Below, piece after piece: positions 56,720-64,000 of a stretch of DNA of 64,000 bases. The DNA is taken from contig NW_018344159.1 in NCBI RefSeq assembly GCF_002099425.1, forward strand, positions 62,001-126,000, read 5' to 3'. The notes under the pieces were generated by a model. The model saw only the letters and a list, made by a program, of their open reading frames with translations. It made no database searches and was not told the DNA's origin. This DNA comes from Phascolarctos cinereus. Lineage: Eukaryota; Chordata; Mammalia; Diprotodontia; Phascolarctidae. Positions within the stretch are counted from its first letter, which is position 1; the number at the start of each line of letters is the position of its first letter. Position numbers and translations under genes: made by a program.

Positions 56720-56778
56720 CATGGACCTGCCCTTCCTCGTCCTCGTCGTCATCCTCGTCCTCGACCTCTTCCTGCAAC
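56720..56778 (-). pseudogene. SNRPD1: Probable SNRPD1 last coding exon with damaged Gly-Arg tail
   Basis: On the reverse strand an acceptor-like TTTGTAG is followed by bases reading (V)AGRGRGRG, then TGA where Arg is expected, then RRGRGRAGPCR and TAA. SmD1, the spliceosomal Sm core protein, ends in a long GR repeat and GGPRR. The register, the ending and the splice-site position all fit. In human, SNRPD1 and ABHD3 are convergent neighbours, as here. A reverse-strand poly(A) hexamer lies at 56638-56643. The earlier exons are not seen and would lie beyond 64 kb. Compared with the expected tail there are about four substitutions, two of them C-to-T at CpG, and about two GR units fewer. It may be the real exon with a shortened tail, a decayed copy, or a base-calling problem. 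Confidence 0.45.
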
Positions 56779-56964
56779 TACAAATTCAAACCACAAATTA
56801 AATGTGCTTCTTTTGAATAAATCATTTAGAAAAGAACATACATACATACTGAGAAGATCTAAGGTATTTTAAAGTAATTAATTAAAAATATGATGAAATA
56901 TTTTTGACAATGCTCTCTAGAGAACACAGTACATCACAAACAAATATACAGTATCCCAGACATC

Positions 56965-57160
56965 ATAGTTCAGTGGATTAGAAGTAGAAATGCCTGTCTC
57001 TAGTCCTAGCTGCAAATAAATTAACTTCTCTTTGGGCCTTCATAGATTTCCTTAGCTGCAAAATGGTATTGATAATTTGTTCATTTCAAGGTGTTGCATG
57101 GATCCAGTGTAATCAGCAAAGGAGAAAATGCTTTGTAAATTATAAAAGTCCTGTACAAAG
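56965..57160 (+). repeat. MIR SINE
   Basis: GTGGATTAGAAGTAGAAATG, CCTTAGCTGCAAAATGGTAT and AGAAAATGCTTTGTAAATTA. Confidence 0.6.
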
Positions 57161-57319
57161 GTAAGGTATGATTTACTTTTCAGAAATTTTGTGGAACAAA
57201 ATGTTGCCTCTGAAAATCACTGCACTCTTGCCAAGTAATAATGTTTAAAGGTGAATGGGATTCCAAACACAATAATATAAAGTCATTCTTAAAATATACT
57301 GTAGGTAGAAAATGTTAAG

Positions 57320-57530
57320 AGCAACAGGCCTGGAGTCAGGACAACCTGAGTTCAAATTCAGCTTTACACATTTGATCCTTTTATCAATTAATTGCTTTCT
57401 GCCTCAATTTCCTCATCTGTAAAACTGGGATAACAATAGCACTGGTCTCCCAGAGTTGTGAGAATAAAATGAGATAATAAACCTTTATTAAATGGCTATA
57501 TAAATGCTAACTACTATTGCTATTATCATT
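57320..57530 (+). repeat. MIR SINE
   Basis: CAGGCCTGGAGTCAGGACAA, TTTCCTCATCTGTAAAACTG and ATGGCTATATAAATGCTAAC. Confidence 0.75.
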
Positions 57531-57539
57531 GCACAAGGC

Positions 57540-57920
57540 AGCTCACTCTTTCTAGTTAGTTCTAATTGATGGAGAGTTCCTCCTTACATAGTATAAAATT
57601 TACTTCTCTGTAACTTAAAATTACTGGTCCTTGTTCTATCCTGGAATAGACATAGTAAGTCAAGTTCTTCTACATTCCAGTCTTTCAGATATTTGAAGGG
57701 AGCTACCATTTTCTTTCCTTCCCCTACTCCTCATCTCACCCCATATCTTCTGTTTTCTGGACTAAACATTTCTAATTCCTCTAACATTCTTAAAATAATG
57801 TGGTCTCCAGATCTTTCAACATTTTGGTCACCTTTCTCTGGAAATGATGCAATTTATCAGTGTCTTATTTTTAAAAGAGATGTCCAGAACTAAATGTAAT
57901 ACTCTAGCAAAGATTATACA
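57540..57920 (-). mobile_element. L3/CR1 LINE fragment
   Basis: GGAGAGTTCCTCCTTACATA, TACTGGTCCTTGTTCTATCC and GATATTTGAAGGGAGCTACC are in antisense L3/CR1 order. Confidence 0.7.
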
Positions 57921-58229
57921 CCCTTAATCCCTGATTTCAAATCTGCTCTTATCTTGAGTTAATTCCACAGTCCTTCACCTTAATATCCCCTTGTTAGTTG
58001 TTTTTTTTTTCCCAAACTGACACTCACTGTTATAATATACAGTAGTTCCTATTTAAAATAACAACATTTACGTTTTGCTACATATTTTAATGTCATCTCC
58101 TTGCCCATCCCTCACAAAGAAAAATATGAGTTGTTATTGTTTTATTCACAGCATAAAATGTAATGCTACTGCAGTTAAATAATGTAGAATGTGAACTCCT
58201 TTTAGGGACGGTATCACTTTTGTATTTGT

Positions 58230-58385
58230 ATCCCAGTCACACATGGGGTCAGAGATTAACAGCTGGATGAGATTCTTTTTACAAGCGAGGAAACTGAAGC
58301 CAAACCAGTCCACCCCAGTAGTAAACAACCATTGGAGGTGAAATCTGAATCCAAGTGCTTGGGTTGTGGAGTCAATATTATTTCC
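58230..58385 (-). repeat. MIR SINE
   Basis: TTTTTACAAGCGAGGAAACT, then GAAGCCAAACCAGTC and TGAATCCAAGTGCTTGGG. Confidence 0.55.
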
Positions 58386-58883
58386 ACTCCACCAACAGCA
58401 GCTACTTATAATCAATGCTGTTGAAAGATTAATCATAATGCAACAAGTGCAAAGTTCCTCTCATTGCCTGTCTTGATTAGCTTCTGGCTGCTGTCATGGG
58501 GGAACATTTCCCTTCAAAGACTCTTTCCCTATTTTCACAGGTAGTTCCTTTTCCTCACTGCATCTCAGACGATGCTAGTGCATAACTAATCTTTATTACA
58601 ATCTGAGGCAATTTCTGAGTACAAACTACATCCAGCTCAGTTAGGTTACAAGTATGTAAAGCTTCCACTTCATCTTTCTTGGCAAACACTTAAAGCATTA
58701 AATAATCTTTTCCAGGCGTTTCTTGATTACATTTTTTTTTCATCATTGAATCCTGCCTTACTCTCATTGCCCTTCTCTGAAAGGCTATCCTGTTTTCACA
58801 ACCATGCCAACAGGTACTCCCGCCCTCTGTGGGGTACCTGAGTTCTTTCCTGTCTGGGCTCCAATTCGAAAATGCTCTCCTTA

Positions 58884-59113
58884 AAATGGGGTACAGAAGT
58901 CTATCCTGCCCTACAGGAAAATAGAAGGGGAAGGGGATAAGAGAAGGGGAGAGAGATAGAAAAAAGGACAGACTAGGGGAAGGGACGTTCAGAATGCAAG
59001 CCATCTTGGGGTGGGGGGAGGGGGGAGATGGGGTGAAAATTTGGAACTCAAAAATTTGTGGAAGTGAATGTTGAAAACTAAAAAATAAATAAATTTATAT
59101 TAAAAAAAAAAAA
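58884..59113 (+). mobile_element. 5'-truncated L1 3' end, recent insertion
   Basis: CCTGCCCTACAGGAAAATAG, GCAAGCCATCTTGGGGTGGG, TGAATGTTGAAAACTAAAAA and a poly(A). Flanked by a perfect 16-bp duplication GAAAATGCTCTCCTTA at 58868-58883 and 59114-59129. Confidence 0.93.
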
Positions 59114-59344
59114 GAAAATGCTCTCCTTATTTATCATTTAACCAGGTCCCTTAATTGGTGTCACCTGGACTCTGATTAACCTTTCTACTGACACTCTTAC
59201 TTCATTTAGTAGGGATAGGAAGAAAAATACCAACAGGTAAAGTAGCAAGGTGGAATGAAACAGGTATGTAGATGGAATCAAGTTACCCTCTCGTGGATAT
59301 GAATATCCCCAGCTTCTCTCTTCTCTTTTATCCTTTACATAGCT

Positions 59345-59530
59345 AAGCAGTGTGGTGAACTGAGTACAGTACTGGATTTGAACTCAATTCAAAGCCTCCT
59401 TCAGACATTGACTAGCTGTGTGACCCTGGGCGCCTCAACTTCAGCTTCCTCATTTATAAAGTGGAGATGACAACAGCACCTGTCTCCCATAGTTGTGAGG
59501 ATCAAATGAAACAACATGTATCATACATTA
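59345..59530 (+). repeat. MIR SINE
   Basis: GTACAGTACTGGATTTGAAC, GACTAGCTGTGTGACCCTGG and GTGAGGATCAAATGAAACAA. Confidence 0.75.
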
Positions 59531-59639
59531 TGTAAATACTTTTAAATTAATTTTTAACTAATGCTTTCATGTCTGGCTAGTTACCGTAGCCCCTTCTTCT
59601 ACTCCTCTTTATTCTAAATTCTCTTATTTTTCCAGACTC

Positions 59640-59795
59640 CTAGTTTTGTTTTGTTGTTTTTTTTTTCTTGGAGGCATTTGAGGTTAAGTGACTTGCCCAG
59701 GGTCACACAGCTAGTGTCTGAGGCTATATTTGAACTCAGGTCCTCCTGACTCCAGGGCTGGTGCTCTAGCCACTGTGCCACCCACCTACCCCCAA
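59640..59795 (-). repeat. WSINE1-type SINE
   Basis: T-rich start, TGAGGTTAAGTGACTTGCCC, GGTCCTCCTGACTCCAGGGC and CACTGTGCCACCCACC. Confidence 0.88.
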
Positions 59796-59889
59796 ACTCT
59801 TACTTTTTATCAAGGTTTTCAACCGCCTTTCTAAAAACTCTTTTAATTCTTTGCAACTCCAGCTCTATCACCATAAATTATTAGCTTAT

Positions 59890-60119
59890 TTAAAAAAAAC
59901 AACCTTTATTTATATTTTATTTTCTCAATTACATCTTAACAAAAATTTTTAATATTCGCTTGAAAAAAATTTGAGTTCTATATTCTTTTCCTCTCTTCCT
60001 CCCACCTTGAGAAGGCAAGCGATTTAATATAGATTATACATATACAATCATGCAAAATATTTCCACATTCACCGTGTTGCAAAAGAATACTTGGACTTAA
60101 AAAAAAATCAAGAATAATA
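59890..60119 (-). mobile_element. L1 3' UTR split by HAL1
   Basis: Antisense L1 3' text (AATTTGAGTTCTATATTC, GCGATTTAATATAGATTATA). The same element resumes at 63932 with CTTTCATCTGCACTCAGATT and runs off the window end. Confidence 0.75.
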
Positions 60120-60721
60120 CAGATGATTCTGGAAAGATGGCAGAGTAGGTCAGAAAATTCCAAGCTCTCAAGATTTTCCCCCAGGAAAGAGATAAAATAG
60201 CACCTCAGGATGAACAAAATGAGGGTAAAAATAAATAAGAATGGGGCACAACAGGGGTCCTCCTGGGACAATCTGAGAAGATCGTGAGGAAAATCCCAGG
60301 ACAAGGTTTGGTCCCAGTGAAGAGTAAACACCTCCAGGCTAGGGTCTCTTAAACAAGTGGCAAGCCCTGGGGTTGGCTGGGTTGGGGAGCCACCTCTGCC
60401 CCAGCCACAGGATTTTTTACCCCTGGGACAGTGAGGGGAGTTGGGCGTTTGAGTTGGGGAAGATGGAGGGAACCTCTGCTGACAATTAATGCCAGACCCA
60501 GTTGTGCTGGTGAATGGCTGGGGTGAGAAGGAACCAGCGCAGGCACTGTAAGCAGAAGCCGTGGGGTAGAATGCCCCGGCTGTGGCCCCTGGCCCCTCAC
60601 AAGAGGCTGGGGGTTTGGCTTTGGTTCCAGGCTAATGGGCAGAACTGAAGATCTGGGGCAAGAGGCACCATCTGCCATGCCCCAGGACTGGAGATGATTG
60701 CAAAAATTAAGCTATTATTAC

Positions 60722-60881
60722 AAAAGAAAAGAAGAGAAAAGAAAAGAAAAGAAAAGAAAAGAAAAGAAAAGAAAAGGAAAGAAAAGAAGAGAAGAGAAAA
60801 GAAAGGAAAAGAAAAGAAAAGAAAAGAAAAGAAAAGAAAAGAAAAGAAAAGAAAAGAAAAGAAAAGAAAAGAAAAGAAAAA
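60722..60881 (+). repeat. (AAAAG)n pentanucleotide repeat
   Basis: About 32 units over 160 bases with a few AAGAG and AAAGG variants, located between the HAL1 5' UTR and ORF1. Lys/Arg-rich and Phe/Leu-rich frames across it are artefacts. Confidence 0.95.
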
Positions 60882-61697
60882 GAGCACAGGCAAAGGAGAA
60901 AGAATCCAACCATAGAAAGTTACTATGGGAATAGAGAATACTGGGGTTCATCTTCAGAGGAAACTATTGAAGCAAAGAAACCCTCTCCTAACCCCAAAGA
61001 GTAACATCAAATGGTCACCTGTCCAAACAGAATTTATGGAAGAACTTAAAAAAGACTTTAAAAATCAAATGAGAAAGACTGAGGAAAAACTTAAAAAAAA
61101 AAAGAACAATCCAAGAAAAACAAGAAGATTATGAAAAGAAAGTGAACCAATTAGAAAAGGAGATTCAGAATCTAATGGAAGAACATGACACCTTGACAAT
61201 CAGAACTGGGCAAGGGGAAGGCAGTTAAGTTATAAAAGATCAAGAAGTAATAAAACAAAATATAAAGAATGAAAAAATAGAAGAGAAAGTGAAACATCTT
61301 ATAATAAAAACAACTGATCTGGAGAACAGATCAAGATGAGAAAACATAAGAATAATCAGACTACCTGAAAGCTATGATCAAAAAAAGAATATTGATACAA
61401 TAATACAAGAAATAATTAAAGAAAACTGTCCTTAAACATTAGAAGAAAGTGGGAAAGTAGAAATAGAAAAAATCCATTGATCACCACTTGAATAGATCCT
61501 ATGAGGAAAACACAACAAGAAAAAAACAATTTAAATATGACAGTGCCACAATTAGAATCATACAAGACCTTGCAGGGGAGACACTAAAGGACTGCAGGTC
61601 TTGGAACACTATATATTGAAGAGCAAAAGAACTGGGGTTCCAGCAGAAAATATCATACTCAGCAAGTTAAGCATAATCTGAATGAAAAAAAAAATGG

Positions 61698-61848
61698 GGA
61701 GGCAGCTAGGTGGCCCAGTGGATAGAACACTGGCCTTGGATTGAGGAGGACCTGAGTTCAAATCCAGCCTCAGACACATAACACTTACTAGCTATGTGAC
61801 CCTGGGCAAATCACTTAACCCGATTGCTTATCCTTAAAAAAAAAAATG
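61698..61848 (+). repeat. WSINE1-type SINE in HAL1
   Basis: GGCAGCTAGGTGGCCCAGTG, CTTACTAGCTATGTGACCCT and a poly(A) end. A-rich direct repeats flank it. Confidence 0.9.
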
Positions 61849-62265
61849 GACAACTGATCAACTGTCAGACTTTCCAGGACTTTGTTAAAAAACAAAAACA
61901 AAAAACAAAACAAAAAGGAACTTAATAAAAGATTTGACATATAAAAGCCAAGAGAAACATAAAGTACATACCAAAGACGGATTATAATAAGGACAGACCA
62001 TTTACCTTTTATGTAAAATGTATGTTTAAGATTGTCATTAGCAACTGGGTAGTTTGTAAGAAAGACTGGGGTAGACCTTGAGTAGATGACTTCAAAAAGA
62101 GTAAAACTATCTAGGAACAGTAAAAAAAACCCCAGTTTTCTTATACAAACAAACAGTTATACAAATGAGGAGCAAGAGGAAGAACTGACATAGAGGAATT
62201 AGATGGGGGAGGGCTCTTAGTTCTGGTAACCTATTTTCATTGGGAATGGGTTCAAGAGGGAACTA

Positions 62266-62271
62266 TATCTG

Positions 62272-62328
<57 letters not shown>

Positions 62329-62349
62329 GTCTGTCTATCTATCTATATC
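62266..62349 (+). repeat. (TCTA)n microsatellite
   Basis: About 20 tetranucleotide units with two TCTG variants, inside the HAL1 3' region. Confidence 0.95.
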
Positions 62350-62427
62350 TAGAAGAGTATAAACGTCTTCTACATTCAGAAGAAATACAACGGTAAGGAT
62401 AAGGAAGGGATATTCAGAGGGGAGGGT

Positions 62428-62879
62428 TGTTAGGGATCTGTAAGGATGTAGAGGGCCACAGGCTGTTCATGAGGTCTCACTGATGAGCCAAGGCCCCTCT
62501 CGGGTGCTGATCTATGAGCAAAGGTCGCCTGGTTCGGTGCTCCATTATATGGATCTTTAACAATCTTTAACTCCCTTAGTTACTGTATGGTCATTAGCAG
62601 TTTATCTGTGATTGGAGTCAGATAAGTGCACAGGATGTGCATGCACTGTCCTTAGCACAGCATGAGCTCTACATCATTGTAACTTGATAAGAAGTTCCTG
62701 TTACTTTACTACTTAAGTGAATGCTTTGTTAAAATTAAACGGAGTTGCTTCCATCCTGCCTCCTGCCTCATCAATGCACATCGAGATAGAAGATCAAGCT
62801 GGTCTTGATTCATCGGGTGATTGGGAAATCCTAGGCCCTAGGTAGGCTCTGTAGCCGAGTGAACTAGTTGTGCACAACA
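62428..62879 (+). mobile_element. Solo LTR of an endogenous retrovirus (fossil)
   Basis: 452 bp with TGTTAGGG...ACAACA ends and a perfect 6-bp target duplication GAGGGT at 62422-62427 and 62880-62885. A 6-bp duplication fits a class II (ERVK-like) element. No internal retroviral sequence is present. It is younger than the HAL1 that holds it, and its intact duplication suggests a fairly recent origin. Confidence 0.88.
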
Positions 62880-63099
62880 GAGGGTGAGGTAATAGGTTAA
62901 AGGAGGGTACAGAAGGATGTTTAGATTTATGGGAATGAGAGGATGGGGAGGGATCCTTGGAGGGGCAGTAGGCCAAGTAATAGGAGGACAAGGTAGTGGG
63001 TAGAAGTAAAGTAGAGGAGTTAGGAGGGATAGGAAATGAGAGATATGCACAAATATAAAAACAAAAATCAGTGTAGAATTTGTTAGGGAAAGTGTATGT

Positions 63100-63200
63100 C
63101 TATATATGTATGCATGTATGTAGGTGTATATATGTACATGTATATGGATATATCTATATCTATCTATCTATATATATGGATATATCTATCTATCTCTAGT
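63100..63200 (+). repeat. TA/TATC-rich microsatellite
   Basis: Runs of TATATG, TATATC and ATCT units inside the HAL1 3' region. Confidence 0.8.
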
Positions 63201-63451
63201 TAAAAAGAAGGAATGACAGAATGCTTGTGTCAGCAAGATAACCTTGAACAAGGCATGCATTTTAAAGGTAAAATAGGTGTGCCAACAGTAGGATATCTTT
63301 TTTTTTCATTCTAAGGGACTGACTTCCAATACACAGAATAAGGATTATAACAGAGTTGGCTATGTTAGGGGCATTGATCTGTGGGGACCTGTGTGCAGAT
63401 ATGGTTTGGGATCCTTTTCTCAGGTGTGAGTCATCCTTTAGTGGTATATCC

Positions 63452-63571
63452 ATATAGATATAGATATAGATATAGATATAGATATAGATATAGATATAGA
63501 TAGATATAGATATAGATATAGATATAGATATAGATAGATATAGACATAGATATCTATGTCTATATCTATAT
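63452..63571 (+). repeat. (GATATA)n microsatellite ending in a palindrome
   Basis: About 17 GATATA/GATA units, closing with a perfect 30-bp palindrome at 63537-63566 (left arm GATATAGACATAGAT). Confidence 0.92.
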
Positions 63572-64000
63572 CAAAAATATACTTAACTGTAGCCTTCTGG
63601 GGGTAGGGAGAGGAAGGGGGAAAAAAAGAACAAAGTAAAAAGTGCACAGTAGAGAACAAAAGAAAACTTACAAGGAAGCAAAGAAAAGATGGATAGCTCT
63701 CAACACAATATGTAGTATTTATCATATGGGCTTTCTTGAAATGAAAATTTATTGCTATATATTTTGAATCCTCTCCTATGTTCTGCTGAGCTGATGACAT
63801 GCTTTTTTCCCCCCTTTTCTTACTTTGTATTTAAGTTTCAATATTTAAGTTTATGATATGTTTCTTTTTCTTTTCTGTATTCTTCATGTGAGTTCTGGTG
63901 TTTGAGTCTAAAATTAAAAAAAAGAATAATAAAGAAAGTTTTAAAAAGTATGCTTTCATCTGCACTCAGATTCCATTAGTTCTTTCTCCGCAGGTGGAGA

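Larger units (their letters stand above)
60120..63921 (+). mobile_element. HAL1-type LINE (ORF1-only), near complete
   Basis: Begins CAGATGATTCTGGAAAGATGGCAG-like 5' text and ends in an A-rich tail, flanked by AAGAATAATA at 60110-60119 and 63922-63931. Holds a decayed ORF1 (about 60925-61690: EFMEELKKDFKNQMRKTEEK coiled-coil part, then IIRLPESYDQKKNIDTI-like text). No endonuclease or reverse transcriptase region was found, as in half-L1 elements that depend on L1. A WSINE (61698-61848) and a solo LTR (62428-62879) lie inside. The microsatellites are internal. Confidence 0.65.

Noticed and set aside
56712-56772. Alternative reverse-strand frame giving an acidic tail (EEVEDEDDDEDEEGQVHV)
   Set aside because: It is the one-base shift of the GR-coding repeat. 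The synteny and the GPxR-stop ending favour SNRPD1, although the frame is open and could not be fully excluded.
60694-60951. Several Lys/Arg-rich and Phe/Leu-rich frames of 68-98 codons
   Set aside because: They are translations of the AAAAG microsatellite on both strands.
62266-63571. CRISPR-like regular repeats
   Set aside because: These are simple tetra- and hexanucleotide microsatellites without spacers, in a vertebrate genome.

Overview
The window looks like nuclear DNA from a marsupial, most likely an Australian-type (australidelphian) lineage. Two arguments support this. The only protein-coding gene that can be read in full is a spliced vertebrate ABHD3. The interspersed repeats are marsupial in character: many short SINEs with the WSINE1-type body, RTE-tailed MAR1-type SINEs, marsupial L1 and HAL1, and large amounts of L2, L3/CR1 and MIR. 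The species assignment is inference from remembered repeat families. No prokaryotic gene system, CRISPR array or operon is present.

Layout. 1-12.5 kb is gene-free and built of nested repeats: two long L2 LINEs (about 320-3045 and 4990-8945), an older reverse-strand L1 split by the second L2, a younger L1 tail inside that L1, a solo LTR inside the L2, and several SINEs. About 12.54-13.56 kb is a CpG island holding the first exon of ABHD3. ABHD3 then runs on the + strand in nine coding exons from 13266 to 49159, with phase-consistent splice junctions. They encode a 403-residue membrane-anchored alpha/beta hydrolase with its Ser-Asp-His triad intact. Its introns are filled with SINE, MIR, L2, L3/CR1, L1 and one hAT-like element. 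Its 3' UTR carries poly(A) signals at 49409, 49836, 49893 and 49904.

Downstream, 50-56.5 kb is repeat-rich and intergenic. At 56720-56778 on the reverse strand lies a Gly-Arg coding segment that ends like the tail of SNRPD1. Human SNRPD1 lies tail-to-tail with ABHD3, so this is probably the SNRPD1 last exon, although its repeat tail appears damaged. From 59.9 kb to the end, a near-complete HAL1-type LINE (60120-63921) sits in an older reverse-strand L1. It has a WSINE and a solo LTR (62428-62879, flanked by a perfect 6-bp duplication) inside it.

The most noteworthy observations are these: a SINE in ABHD3 whose 18-bp target duplication copies the exon 8 splice donor; the apparently broken SNRPD1 tail; a sharply bounded high-identity patch shared by the two L2 copies; an insertion made only of twelve A's between 14-bp duplications; and several precisely bounded nested insertions. 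All identities and family names come from reading by eye, without database searches.
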